DNA from: Roridomyces roridus
Lineage: Eukaryota > Basidiomycota > Agaricomycetes > Agaricales > Mycenaceae
Direction of reading: 5' to 3'
Assembly (NCBI GenBank): GCA_029378245.1
Contig: JARKIF010000080.1
Coordinates: 62,001 to 126,000, forward strand
Length of the DNA stretch: 64,000 nucleotides
The translations under genes and the position numbers were made by a program. Within the stretch, counting starts at the first letter, position 1. Each line of letters opens with the position of its first letter. The notes below the pieces were generated by a model. That model did no database searches. It worked only from the letters and a program-made list of their open reading frames with translations, and was not told the origin of the DNA. Below, piece after piece: positions 21,872 to 33,881 of the stretch.

Positions 21872-23785
21872 ATGTCCTCCAGCGAGAATGTCACCCTCGC
21901 CGACGCCGAGGGTATCATCCCCAAGCCCGAATTGAGCGAAAAGTCGTCAGCTGAGAGCTTGCCGACGCCGCCGCAAGAATACCCCAGTGGCATCAAACTC
22001 GCTCTCTTGTCCCTCGCCCTGTGTCTTTCCGTCTTTCTGGTTGCATTGGTACGTCGTTTGCACGTTTTCTCCCCTGCGACCGGTACTGTACTGACAAAAA
22101 CAACCTAGGATAACACCATCATCGGTACCAATTTACGCTGCCGACTGAAAAAAAAAATCTCATAGAGTTTCCCAGCAACGGCCATCCCGAAGATTACCGA
22201 CCAGTTCCACTCGCTAGATGATGTAGGATGGTATGGTTCCGCGTGCGTGTTTATGCTTCTTCGGTGTTCGCCTCTCAAAGGGAAAATGGATGCAGTTACC
22301 TCTTGACGACCGCCGCTACGCAGCTTCTCTTTGGCAAATTCTACACGTTCATGCCGATCAAATGGGTCTACGTCGCAGCCATCTGCCTCTTCGAAATCGG
22401 CTCGGTCATCTGCGGCGCCGCCCCCAATTCCAACGCTCTCATCATCGGCCGCGCCATCGCTGGTCTCGGCAGCGCCGGCATCTTCTCCGGGGCCATGCTC
22501 ATCGTGGCTAACAGTGTTCCCTTGGAAAAACGGCCCATGTACTCGGGGCTTATAGGCGGCATGTACGGAATTGCCTCCGTCGCTGGCCCGCTGATGGGTG
22601 GTACGTGTTGTTCTGCTGGTACTGGAGAGAGAGACTGAGCGATTTACACTAGGCGCGTTCACCGACAAGCTTTCTTGGAGATGGTGTTTCTACATCGTGC
22701 GTCTTGGCTCCACCTTTCTATTCAGTCTATTAACTCTTTCACAGAACCTCCCCATTGGCGCCATCACCCTCGCCGTGGTCATCTTTGTCTTCAAGATGCC
22801 CCGGCGCTCGAACGACAGCACCGCGACCTTGCCAACATCCTTCGGCTCCAAATTCATGCAGTTTGACCCATGGGGTACGATCGCTTTCATCCCGGCCGTC
22901 ATCTCGCTGCTCCTCGCGCTCCAATGGGGCGGCTCCAAATACCCATGGGGCTCTTGGCGCATCATCATGCTCTTTGTCTTCTTCGGCGTCCTCATCAGCG
23001 CCTTCATCGGCGTCCAAATATGGAAAGGCGACGCTGCGACCGTCCCACCTCGCATCCTCTCCAAACGGAGCATCTGGTCAGGCGCGTTCTTCGCCTTTTG
23101 CATCGGCTCGTCGTTCTTTATCCTCAGCTTCTACCTCCCCATTTGGTTCCAAGCCATCCACGGCGTGTCTGCTGTCCACTCGGGCATCGACAATCTCCCC
23201 ATGATCCTTTCCCTCGTCGTAGGATCCCTCATCGCCGGCAGTGTCATCACCGTGATCGGGTACTATACCCCCTTCATGCTGCTCTCCTCCGTCTTCGCCG
23301 CCGTCGGCACTGGCCTCATCACCACCCTCAGTACCACGTCCAACCACACGCGGTGGCTCCCTTTCGAAATCATCTGCGGCCTCGGCATGGGTTTCGGCAT
23401 GCAACAGCCCATGCTCGCCGCACAGGCCGTGCTGGATATCGCCGACGTCCCCACGGGAACTAGCGTGATCATGTTCTCGCAGACGCTAGGCGGCGCCCTA
23501 TTCATCTCCATCGCACAAAATGTCTTCACCAACAAACTCGTGCAGGGCATCGTCGACCGCGTGCCGTCCGTTGACCCGAACCTTGTTCTGGGTGCTGGGG
23601 CAACGGCGTTGAGGACGGTCGTGCCTACGGAGAGCTTTGGTGCGGTGCTCACTGTGTACAACGATGCGCTCGTTTCGGCCTTTTACGTCTCGGTGGCGAT
23701 GGCTGCTTTGAGCTTGGTGGGGTCGTTGGCGATCGAGTGGAAGAGTATCAAGGGGAAGAATATCGAGATGGCGGTGGGGGCGTAG
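21872..23785 (+). CDS. MFS drug:H+ antiporter (DHA2 type)
   Basis: Six exons: 21872-22048, 22109-22124, 22176-22242, 22296-22600, 22653-22696 and 22745-23785; 549 residues. A hydrophilic N-terminus is followed by about 14 helices. Signature blocks: [20 protein letters not shown] in helix 1 (the DNTI motif of 14-helix exporters), [35 protein letters not shown], and motif C-like [20 protein letters not shown] followed by RWCFYINLPIGA. Such plasma-membrane pumps export toxins, antifungals or the cell's own metabolites, but the substrate cannot be told from sequence. The neighbour is a divergent esterase beyond its 3' end. Exon 2 is only 16 nt. Confidence 0.93.
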
Positions 23786-23943
23786 GATGGATGGATTTAC
23801 GACATGACATGCCCGGGACTCGACTCACTCATTCAAACACTCACACCCCACGCGGACCATACATTCGTTTCTTGTTTACATACGCTACTTACATATTGCT
23901 ATTTCCTTAGAGGGTGGATAGATGGAATTTACTGGGTTTCCGA

Positions 23944-25803
23944 CTAAAAGGCACCTTGAGCCGCACTCAAACTGTCCCCGAGCGTAGAACAGGGCTCATC
24001 GTACACACTGGGGTTGACCAAAGACACAGTCTCCTCATCCTCGAATGCAATACGCACGAGTGTATCTGCGACAGGTCAGTTTAGATAGAGCGTGCAAGCC
24101 AAACTAAACTTACCTGCACTTGGTTCATATTGAGGCCACCCCAATGCAGTCAAACCCGCCCGCGGATCCTTGGCAAATGCACCCCACGCCTGGCGCATCA
24201 TCCCACTCACCCCCTCCTGCTGTACCCCACTCGCCTCCCCACTCACATCCTCGGCTGTACCAAAAACCATCTCTAGCTCACTCCCATGATACGCTCCGCT
24301 CCCCGGAAACAGCCGCAAGTTATCCCAATCGCCAAAGTACCGATAACGCCACGTCGGAACGCCTGCCGTTGAGCGGGAGAGTGCGCTCCTGCTTGCGGGG
24401 CAGGTAAAGCCTGCGAGGTTGAAGAGATCCCATTGGGAGTCGGAGATGGAGAGGCCGAATGCGAGTGCGGGGACGCGGTACAGACCAGCCTCGTTGTCGG
24501 TGGAACCTACGAGGTAGGGCTAATCTCGTCAAAATCGAACACGACGAACAGAGGAAAGAATTCACCAATTTAGCAAACTGGCCAGCCTCGGACAGGGCTA
24601 GGTAATCTGCGAACACGGTGATGTTATCAACCGTTGGCTGGAAAGGCGGGGAGGGGAGCAGTGTGGGATCGCCGGCCGTCACAATCTGCGCTTCAGCCGC
24701 CAAAATCTGGCTAAAGTTCTTGCTTCGCATGCATTGCATCACCACCGCAGGATCGTCCCCGTCAGATGCACACCCAATGATCCCGCTCGCAGTCGTCCAA
24801 TGTCCGAGCGCCACCTCAGGCGTGTTTGCCGCCAACGAAAGAGCCGTCCCTGACTGCGCTATGACCCCAGCAGCGATGGGATCATCGGCAAACGCAAAGG
24901 CGTGGTAGTCGACCGCGATACCGCCCGCGGATTGTCCAAAGATGGTGATACGTGCCGGATCGCCTGCAAACGCCGCTGCATTCGAACGTACCCATTCGAG
25001 AGCAAGACGTTGGTCGAGGAGACCGAGGTTCTGGGTTGTTTGTGGAGCGCCGGGGAATCCGAAAATGTTGGTCCGGTAACTTGCGAACGTGTATTGGGTG
25101 AGCTGCACGGACTGAAGACAGCGGAAAGACCTCACTTGACCGTGATCACGACGATGTCCTCGCTATCAGCTAAATATTGTCCGTTGTAAAACGGACTGTT
25201 AGTACCACCAATGTCGAAACCTGAGGATTCATAGCGATATCAGTTATTTCCTGCACAATGAAAAGGGGACGCACGCCCGCCGTAGAAGAAAACCATCACA
25301 GCCCTGCCCAATTCCGTCGAATTCTTGGCCCACACATTCAGCGTCAGACAATCCTCGCCGAAAACGGCCCCCTGTCCCAGGAAAGCGTCCACGATTCGGT
25401 TGAAGTTGTCGGTTTTGTTCGGGTATGGAATCGCTGCGGCCGCCGGAAGGGAGACGTATGGGCAAGACCTGATATTCAGTTTGTGTAAGCCGGGAATTCG
25501 AACCGCAACTGGATGGAGATTTACACAGACTGTAATATGTATCGCGTCAACGACACACTGCGGATGAGGGACGATACGCACAAAGTCCGTCGCCTTAAAA
25601 ATCTCTGTCGTAGCGAATCCCACGGGCGGGGCGAATCGCAGCTCCCCGACTGGGGCCTGTGCGTATGGGATGCCCAGATATTCGATCACTGAGGGGCTCT
25701 TGGACGCTGGATGGCCGAAGATGTCGCCGCTGGAGGTAGTTACTGCGTTGACCGCTGTGAAGAGGACGGAGAGCAAGATAGCAGTTGGAAGGTAGTAGTG
25801 CAT
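23944..25803 (-). CDS. Secreted type B carboxylesterase/lipase
   Basis: Seven exons: 25803-25582, 25529-25525 (5 nt), 25468-25275, 25220-25136, 25079-24566, 24519-24114 and 24065-23944; 515 residues. A signal peptide ([20 protein letters not shown]) is followed by [28 protein letters not shown] and the oxyanion FFYGG region. The catalytic triad is visible: Ser219 in FGQSAGG, Glu350 in GSTDNEAG and His418 in [11 protein letters not shown]. The enzyme would hydrolyse extracellular carboxyl esters. The 113-nt gap between exons 1 and 3 cannot be one intron because the phases disagree. Two normal introns (52 and 56 nt) around a TCTGT exon solve this and place ATDF^SV^SCPY where the family has its first Cys. 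Confidence 0.88.
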
Positions 25804-25939
25804 GGTGTTGTGAAATGGAGGGAATTCGGGCAAAGTTGATACGATACCTCGTCGGTACGTCCCTGTTTTATACATTTCGTGCATCGTCCAAATACACGGC
25901 CAGGAATGGACAGCCTTTTGGCTAACACACGGCGCTGCT

Positions 25940-26189
25940 CGTCAGCCTCCCCGAGGGATACGTATACAAAATTCGGGTAATACCCTCCAAAATGGGAACC
26001 TGCTTAGAAATTCGGGTAAGATGGGGTCCGACTCCTGGACGGAGTACCCACGTTTCGGCGTGATCGTCAGCCTCCCCGAGGGATACGTATACAAAATTCG
26101 GGTAATACCCTCCAAAATGGGAACCTGCTTAGAAATTCGGGTAAGATGGGGTCCGACTCCTGGACGGAGTACCCACGTTTCGGCGTGAT
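25940..26189. repeat. Perfect 125-bp tandem duplication
   Basis: 25940-26064 and 26065-26189 are identical copies (125-bp period) starting cgtcagcctccccgaggg and ending cgtttcggcgtgat. Each copy also contains attcgggtaa and attcgggtaag inside. A short gctgagc iteration follows at about 26190-26210. It lies 137 bp upstream of the esterase start. Confidence 0.9.
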
Positions 26190-27184
26190 TGCTGAGCGCT
26201 GAGCGCTGAGGGTCCACCCAATACGGAGTGAGGCCAGACATCCCCGTCGGTCTGTTCGTACGCCTTCCCCGAAAGGTAGTTGCCCGAATTCCATCTGGAA
26301 TGAGCGGACTGTCAGATTAAGCATGGATGATTGGCAGTCGCCGACTCGCCGACTCGGCATCCGCATTCCGTTTCAGACAGTTGGGGCGTCCCTGTATTCT
26401 TTGTGGCCAATAGGCCGTGGGTAGCACTTGATGGCACGAGGTTTTCGGGGAGATGACAAGCCTGACCGCGGAGAAGCTGTCGCAGAGCCCGAGCCAGGCC
26501 TAGTAGGAACCAGACCTAGTAGGAACCAGACCCAGAGATATAAGTAAGACTGCTTCGTTCCCCGAGGAGCGAGGTCAGAGCCGGTGAGCCGCCGTGGGCC
26601 ACGTTGGTGAAAGACTGAAAGTGGAAGAAGGTCCAAAGATGACAAATCGTATCGTGATAATCATCTGCAAGACGGAATGCCGTCTAGATGCCGGGGGCTG
26701 TGCTAGGGTCAAGCAACACTGGTCGGACTCCTGCGGCCCCGGCAAGATTATCTCTGGTCGTTCGCGTCTTTCAGAATCTCGAGTGAGCATTCCATAGAAG
26801 AAAAGGAAAGTATCCTCATACGACTTTGTCCACGAAGATTGAACGAAGATGATCCGGCTACATCATTCCAACGTGGTGCATGCTTCGGCTCTGGATGCCG
26901 CCGTCGAAACATGCCTAGGAATCTGACAGAATGGCAGCCGTCTCTTTGTATCTGGCAGCTCGTACCTCCTCAGGATGTTGATTTCTGGTCAGAAGAGCAC
27001 TGGCAATTCAACACAACCTTCGACTCTGTCCAGGTCCTGCAGGCATTCTGACTAGACATGCCATCTGGCAGTTCGTTCCTCTCTTCCATTCGCGAAGGCA
27101 AGTGTAACACTACCTTTGGAAGCCGGATCCGTGTCTTATAAGTATAAAAAGGGGATGAACTCGGACGATTATCCCAGCACCAAC
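26190..27184. other. Intergenic region
   Basis: No gene is seen. A short tandem repeat (cctagtaggaaccaga, about 2.5 copies with variation) lies near 26498-26535. The right end is the promoter of the small secreted protein, with a TATA box at 27143. Confidence 0.5.
27143..27150 (+). promoter_or_regulatory. TATA box of the secreted-protein gene
   Basis: TATAAAAA lies 42 bp upstream of the ATG at 27185; a second TATAAG lies a few bases before it. Confidence 0.55.
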
Positions 27185-27872
27185 ATGAAGTTCCAACTCC
27201 TCTCAAGCATGCTTCTCCTCGCTCTCTCAGCGATCGCCTCACCGGTTGACTCTGTCGGCGAGCTCGTCGCAGTCCCATTCGCTCCCGGGTCTTCCGCTGT
27301 GTCTCCCATCCTCGAATCTGGATCCGTGCGCTCCGGCGAATTCACCTTCATCGAGGCCGGGACGACCACGTCCAGGAACACAGGCCTTCGCGCCCTCGAG
27401 GCACGTCAATTCAGCGCACCCGGCGATGGCGCACCCTCCCTCGTCATGTGCGCCGGGACCAACTGCGACTTGACCGGGACGTGCTCCTTTTTCTATATTC
27501 CCACCACGTTCGGGCAGTGCTACATCGTACGTTTAGCTCCGATTTGTGCTCTCGATTGCCGCTCACGATAATATTATGAAGAATTCGTTCTATTATGACT
27601 CGGCATACATCTACGACCAAGCCAACCAAGGTGGGCAGGCTGCTGTCGATTAAGCGGGGTGTTCAATTTGGCTTACCGTCGACCAGGGCTTCCCGTCGGG
27701 GTTTACATCGCCCAACCCGGATGCGCCAGCCCTCTGCAGCTCCCCACAGTCAACACCTGCTACAACAGGATAATCAGTGTGTTCCTTTGCTTCAATCGGA
27801 CTTGCTTATTACTTACGTACTTTCCCAGATAACGCGGTTGCGTTCAACCTGGACTACATGTTCAAAGGGTAG
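27185..27872 (+). CDS. Small secreted Cys-containing protein
   Basis: Four exons: 27185-27526, 27582-27630, 27687-27776 and 27829-27872; 174 residues. A signal peptide (MKFQLLSSMLLLALSAIASP) precedes a low-complexity stretch ending in a dibasic-like LEARQF, a possible KEX2-type processing point. The mature part would carry six Cys (MCAGTNCDLTGTCSFF, FGQCY, QPGCASP, NTCYNR) and ends in NLDYMFKG. No family is recognised. The size, signal and Cys content fit a secreted effector-like or surface protein, but this is inference only. A strong TATA box suggests regulated expression. Confidence 0.72.
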
Positions 27873-28717
27873 ATAGATATATGCAGATCACGTCAATCCA
27901 CATACTTGATTGGTTTGAGTTTGTACGATCCCAGATATCACTGATGGCCGATGGTCCGGAACAGCCACCATTGATGGCGAGATCTTGATCAACCGCGAAG
28001 CCGAATTATACTGCCCTGCCACCGTCCCGAAGGGAATTTGTCAAGAGGACACATATGACCAACGCACCTGAAGGTCGCCGTGGTCTCAAACGAGTCTGTA
28101 TGCAGGCATGTTGAAGTTCAATGAAAGGTTGTTGAACGGCAGCCGGAACTTGAGTTTGAGCTTGCGAGCTTCGCAAAAGAGACAGCCATCAGTACATTCG
28201 AATGTGCATACTTGGATGCCCTGGTCCAGTCTGCAACAGATTGTATTAAACCACTGGTGATGAGCGGGGAATTCATATACTTTAGTCCGAACCCCCGAAC
28301 TTGCGCGTTCGACGTTGTGTTGGGTGCTGAAGTCTAGCTTTTGAAGATTTTATTGTCGCTGGTCAGCATCTTGTTTGTTTGTTTTCACTCACCTACGCAC
28401 GTTTAGCGTTTCACTGGCAATGGTTTACAGCATTACTTGAATTGGCGCAACCCTGATCAGTTCTCTGAAATGCATCCGCCGGTTGAATTACACACGCAAG
28501 GTGCAACCATCAGCTACTCACCACGGCGATCAACATCCCTTACATTGTAGCTGTCGGACCTCTGGGTGGTGATTCAGCAGTGGGAGAAATTAGAGAGAAA
28601 AAGCTGTTACAGCTTCTGCTATTACTATTACAAATAGAAGTCTAGTGAATACTTTATGTAATGGGTTTCCAAGCACTGTGAAACTTGATAAAATACACTT
28701 CCCAGGCAGCGCAATCC
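27873..28717. other. Intergenic region
   Basis: Nothing convincing is seen on either strand: short frames only, AT-richer than the flanking genes. Confidence 0.5.
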
Positions 28718-29432
28718 TCAAGGGTCAAATTTGTATCCACATTGCAGCAAAAGAGTTGCTACAATACAAGTGTCTTGGAGACCTGATGTGATGGCGGAGG
28801 GAGCGAGTTCAAGCGACACTGCTCCATCCTCTGCACAACTGATCTGTGCCAGCAAGTCGGGAGTTGTGTGGTTCTCCGTGGGATATAGCTACCAACAAGA
28901 AATTAGAACCAGATTGGAACAAAACAAAAGATGACACCCTCACCCGTATAGTATTCTTTTGCGGAGTCCAAGTGTATTTCTGACCCATGACTTTCATAGT
29001 GTGATGGCTAAGAAAGCACGTCAGTTCAGGACCACGAGTGATGCATTGATGTACTTGCCTACCATCGCAGGACGGCACGAGCCAGTTGGCAACAGACTGT
29101 TTAGAAACAGTATTCCGAATCTCGACGAGCGGCTTGTCCCTCCTCCACTCAAGCAACGCGATAGTTCTCCCGGCTTGATTTTTGACCGTTGTATATCCTG
29201 CCATGGTGGCATCCGTTGTAATACGATAGGACGCCGTCGTATTGCCGCCGATTACGGTACAGTTCAAGATGGACGGGTTAAAGGCGGTGAATCGAAAGGT
29301 CACAAGGTTGGATGTGCAGGTGTCTGCTGCGAATGGGAGAGCGCCGTGTACAGATGTTGCGACTGGAACTGCAAGGCGAACGCGTGGGTTTGACCAGGCT
29401 GAGTATGGATTAACGTGGGTGTTGGCAGACAT
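28718..29432 (-). CDS. DUF6593-domain protein (tandem paralogue 1)
   Basis: Three exons: 29432-29059, 29007-28944 and 28888-28718; 202 residues. The start MSANTHVNPYSAWSN is shared with the neighbour at 30.0 kb. The DUF6593 core reads FRFTAFNPSILNC, YRITTDATMAGYTTV, IALLEWRRDKPLVEI and MKVMGQKYTWTPQKNTI^LYPTENHTT, ending in DTCIVATLLLQCGYKF, a hydrophobic last strand. The first intron (29058-29008) starts with GC, not GT: the donor is GCAAGT, the classic GC-AG consensus. Using the nearby GT instead would break the frame that the paralogue keeps. The biochemical role of DUF6593 is unknown. Confidence 0.85.
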
Positions 29433-30030
29433 TTGGGCTGGATAATGTGAACTGAGGCCGGCAGTTTTCTCCTTGATTGTTTTAAACTGGCCCGGATTCA
29501 CACGGATCAGTCTTCTCTCTAAGCAGTTTGTAAGCACCAGTGTGTTCTAATTCACAAAGCCCGGTGCTTCATTATTGGCGGAGTCCGCTATGAAATTCTC
29601 ACCGGGTAACGGTGCTTGCACCGATCCCCGCATGCCAACTCCTCTGTTACCTACCATGCCCATGAGTGATTTATAAGTTCCACCTCAGAATCCTCTGCAA
29701 TCCTTGGTTTTCCATGGTCCGCGGCCCTGGGATTACCGCGGAATCTCGAATCAGATTCATTCTCGGAGAAACGTGTGGGTCAGTAATCGCATCGGGAAAA
29801 ATCAGCCATCATCAATGTGATGTCAATCAAGTGATTGCATCTCTGACGTGAAAACGCCGACCACCTCAACAGAGTCGGCATGATTGATTCACACGGTATC
29901 ACTGTGATGATCAATGGTGGCCGCCCGGGTCGATCGTGAGCATCTGATCGTTGACACTGAATCGTGTTCCGTTCAAAGTTCGAGCAAATGCCGATGAATT
30001 ATGATAATGTCTAAAGAACCGGGCAGCCGA
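29433..30030. other. Spacer between tandem DUF6593 paralogues
   Basis: Promoter of the left copy and 3' flank of the right copy; no other feature is recognised. Confidence 0.5.
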
Positions 30031-30732
30031 TCAGTCGATGGTGTGCCCGCACTGGAGCAGTACAGTAGCTACTATGCACGTCTCCAGGAGACCTTCAGCA
30101 ACAGCAGAGGCCGCAATCTCCAGTGAAATAGTGCCATCGTCTTCGCGGGTAATCTGACCTAACAACGCGGGAGTTGAGGTTTCGGTCGGGTATAGCTGGA
30201 GAGTTGCAGCAATGAGTCACGGAAAAACAGTCAAACCTCCGACCTACGCATATCGCTTTCTGTCGCGGGGTCCATACATATTTCCGGCCCTTGACTTTCA
30301 TAACTCGATGGCTGTCCAAAATTTCATGTTTAATTCGGTGTTGGGTCATGGAGTATCCGCATACCTTGCATCCCGCGAGAGAGTGAGCCAGTCCGCAACC
30401 CGCCGCTTCGAGAATATGTCTGAAATCTCTACCAAGGGCCTGTCCTTCCACTCAATCAAACTGATCCTCTTTCCCTCCTGATCGGTTATAGTGGTGTATC
30501 CAGGCATAGAGGAAGGGTCCGTCGTGATGCGGAAGTGCAAGCCAGTATTCCTGCCGACGACATTGCAATTCAATATCGACGGACTGAAATCAGTGAAACT
30601 GAATAAAACGATGTGGGATGTTGAAGCGTTGGATGCAAACGGAAGTGCCCCATATACGGATGGGATGTCTGAACCCGCGCGGTTCGACCATGCGGAGTAG
30701 GGGTTGATGTGGGTGGGGTGTTGAGAGTTCAT
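30031..30732 (-). CDS. DUF6593-domain protein (tandem paralogue 2)
   Basis: Three exons: 30732-30365, 30311-30248 and 30195-30031; 198 residues. Exon sizes and intron positions match paralogue 1 (the middle exon is 64 nt in both), showing a tandem duplication. The core reads FSFTDFSPSILNC, FRITTDPSSMPGYTTI, ISLIEWKDRPLVEI and MKVKGRKYVWTPRQKAI, with LYPTETSTPALLGQI and a final ETCIVATVLLQCGHT. Here the first intron has a normal GT donor. There is no signal peptide or membrane helix besides the hydrophobic last strand. Confidence 0.85.
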
Positions 30733-31989
30733 CGGGTAGCGAGGCTGGTGGCTTGTGGACCATCTCTCCCCGCTGGTCTTTAAGTATGTGGAGCGGAGAC
30801 CTTCGAGTCCAGGATGAGAAAGGAGGAGTCGGTCCCCACCTAGCGACGGTACCGAGCTTATGCTTATACTTGGTACTTACATTCGTGTAAACGTTGGCAA
30901 TTCCCAAGGAGGACGATCCCGAAGCAGAGCGAGTTGAGATCTGCGTTGGATAAGCGATGACAAAGCCCGTCTTGAAACTAGGTAGCTACTAGGATTCTAT
31001 AGAAACAAGTAAGGTGCGGATATGGTACAAATGACTCGCTGATATTCAAAACGCGGTGTCAGTGCCACATAAGCAGCCTACGGCATTTGGAGTGCACGAA
31101 ATCACGACGTGCAACTTGCAAGCGGAATGCATTGAGCTTGAAGAGCCATAAATCCTGGAAGTTGGCGACAGATTATGTTGGTGCTTGCATTGAACGGGTG
31201 CTCTGGCGGGAGAGATTGTTCAGCTCCTACGTAATCCAGCTCCTTGGGTTTGATTGGGCGCAAAATGGGCGCCACATAAGCCTGAGCACTAGCTGTCAAC
31301 GTGTCTGCCGGTTGGCTGCCGGGGATACACAGCAACTGATCAGTTCCGAATAATGAAACTGAACGTCGACTAAATGAGAACCAAACGACGGTCAAGGCCG
31401 AATGGGATTACACCGAGACTCGAAACTACGTCCGCAACATCCGCAATCGCTGAGCTGGAGACTGGAATACTCGAGAGCCCCGCTTCTGTCGATCATTCCC
31501 CACTTGGCGACCTGAGACCTGAGAAGTTACCGGGAAATGATGAGCACTTGATGGACGAACCGACCAAGCCACCCCACCCGACATCATACCGACTTGCGAG
31601 TCATTATTCGAAATCGGACCACCGCTGGCGTAGTACTCACACTTGGGGGCGGCGCGCGCGGTGGCTTATAATTACTTCGAGAATGCACTGAAACCCGCAA
31701 ACGTCGCCGCCGCCTTCGCCCACACCGCCTGACGGTGCAGAGTCAATTCCTCCAAATGTCGCCTCGGATGGAAGAACGGGATTTACTTCATTGGTCCGGG
31801 ACCGAGCGGCGAGAATACTATTTCCAGGCGGCAAGCACTCATTCCCGACGCCGGCGCTGGAGTTGTCGGGATATGCGAATGGAGAGGTCCGACCGCCGCC
31901 GCCACGCACTCCCAGTAGCTTAGCCCGCGGCGTCGCACGAAAAGGGTAGAAATTCAATTGTTAATGGGAATAAATAACAGTACTCTGAC
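30733..31989. other. Intergenic region
   Basis: No gene is supported. A few open frames of up to about 105 codons overlap on both strands without family motifs or splice logic. Confidence 0.5.
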
Positions 31990-32925
31990 TTAGTCGCAGA
32001 ATGTAATCTGAAAGATAATCGGTCAACGTGGCAGTGGCAGGAGATCAACGGAATTACGATGCGTACTTCCAAATTGACGTTGTTCGCCTGGCACGCGACT
32101 TGCACCTGAGTGTCGGTGGACACATGGAAGGCGGTCTTGCAAGACGCAGAGGTACCTGAGCATGATGATGAGGACAACTTCTCTTGAACCGACATCGCTA
32201 CGCACAGTCCGCGCCAGTGGAGCATCCGTTGGTGTATCTGTTACAAGGCATCGATAAGGAATCTGATAGCGCACAGAGAAACAAACTTGAATCCAGTGGT
32301 CACTGAGAATTTGTGCCTGCAACAAGAATGATTCAGATGGGATGAAAGGGAGCACGCCATAATTTCAAGTCGTACGGCGCGATGAGCGTGATGTCGGTAC
32401 TCGAGCCCGATCCGGGAGTGGTGGGATTCTGGAATTGAACTCAATTTTCGGATGCCAATTCAGAGTGCATCACCGGACCTTGAGCGTGGTCTCAACCATC
32501 GTGCAGCTCTCGCCATTGAAACCACAAGAACCTCGCAAGGGAGTCGGTGACGAACCGAAGCGACCTAGATGACGCACCAGTCTGCAGGTAGGCTATGGCA
32601 CCGATCAAAGGCCCGTTGACGGTGTGGGCCGCTAGGCAATTGCATTGAGAGTCGGGTGTGCTAGGGCGATGACCAACATACCGCCAGTGGATAGCGTGGA
32701 GGAACCTTGGATGAGGCGAGGCTAGGGATATGAGTACATGTTGGACACAGACAAGCGGGAGGTAAGCACCATTCCCTTTCCACACCTAAAGGAGGGAAGT
32801 GAGACGATGACAGAGCTTTGGAATACAGTTACTCACTTGTTGACAAAGGTGACGGTGTGAGACTCGCCGCGAACGGCGCTGACGGCGAAGGCAAACAGGA
32901 CAAGACTGGTTGTGAGGAAAGGCAT
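31990..32925 (-). CDS. Secreted Cys-rich 'glycopeptide'-type protein, ten exons
   Basis: Exons: 32925-32837, 32785-32770, 32721-32682, 32631-32578, 32531-32479, 32428-32376, 32316-32287, 32237-32206, 32155-32067 and 32007-31990; 157 residues, in frame throughout. The signal peptide is MPFLTTSLVLFAFAVSAVRG. The mature protein starts SHTVTFVNKCGKGMPRLIQG and contains VNGPLIGAIAYLQTGSCGFN, TMVETTLKNPTTPGSGSSTD, FSVTTGFKYTNGC and ends VNLEITFCD. The paired Cys pattern and these phrases match a basidiomycete secreted family often annotated as 'glycopeptide', whose start and Cys spacing recall thaumatin-like proteins. Its role (cell surface or host interaction) is not established. Ten exons in 474 coding bases is extreme fragmentation. 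Confidence 0.85.
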
Positions 32926-33881
32926 GGGGAGGAAGCAGAGAAGATGCTTTTCTTGACTAACTGCGCGCCATTTATCCTCTGCGGGTGAAAGGTGGACAAC
33001 GCAACGTAAACATCAGTTTCAGCGTCATCTTTCCAGTTTGTGTCCCGCAAAAGACATGCGAGATCGTTGACGAGTGATTCCGGCGGTCGTCTTTGAGTCC
33101 AATGTACCATAGAGCCACGACAGAATGCGTGAAGACTCGATCACAATAGCGACATGCACTGCACTTCCAAGCTGATCAACCCCGTCCAATTCATTCATAG
33201 AGCAACGGACGTACGGTATAATTTACTAACCCTCGTCAGAGTTGCCCCTTGTTCCGCTGCCGCCATGCTATATGCGCGAGTTTGAAGCAAAGCACCCATC
33301 CAGCATCAAAAAAAAGCGCGGTCGTTTTGAGGGAAATCCAGTAAGATGACATGCGGCGCTTGCGGGCACGCGAGACAATGGGTCGGATACTAGATAGTCG
33401 ACTGCCGGATGTTGGCCGGATGTCGGACGGTGGGTCCCTCGACGGGTGCCGAGCGGCAGGATTCCGGAGAGTCCCTGCAGCTTTAGACAGCAAGAAAGAG
33501 GCATTTGGGAGTGCGGCATAAAGCAGTCGCGACAGCGCGGAGTGAATCTCGAGACGTGGACCGTGGTCACTGGTCAAGAGGTGCAGGCGATCACGTGATC
33601 ATTTGATTGCTCCCGGCTCCGCCTTTGAAGTTTGATCCGTTAGCCGACCTGTGGGCTCAAGAAATCCGTGGCGCTAAAATCGGACTCGGAGAAACACGGG
33701 ATACATGCGCTCTCCCCGCGGCCTCGACCGGTCTCACCACGGATGCAAATCTAGAAAATGCCGAAACCGACCGGCCCAGCCCAACCTCGTCTGTTGTATT
33801 AATGTATGGTACCACTTTGCCGAGTTCTATAAAGGACGTCTGCCCAAGACCCGTCGAAGCCCATCTTGACCACGAAACGAA
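32926..33881. other. Intergenic region
   Basis: No gene is accepted; a plus-strand frame at 33607-34026 overlaps the real start of the next gene in another frame. A perfect 12-bp palindrome, gatcacgtgatc, lies at about 33588-33599 and contains CACGTG, a possible bHLH binding site 283 bp before the next start codon. Confidence 0.5.
33828..33835 (+). promoter_or_regulatory. TATA box of the small acidic protein gene
   Basis: TATAAAGG lies 54 bp upstream of the ATG at 33882. Confidence 0.5.

Noticed and set aside
22870..23463. 197-codon His/Arg/Pro-rich plus-strand frame
   Set aside because: Overlaps the MFS exon in another frame; composition reflects codon bias of the real gene.
25485..25510. 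tRNA B-box-like ggttcgaattcc on the minus strand
   Set aside because: No A box or cloverleaf nearby; it lies inside an esterase intron.
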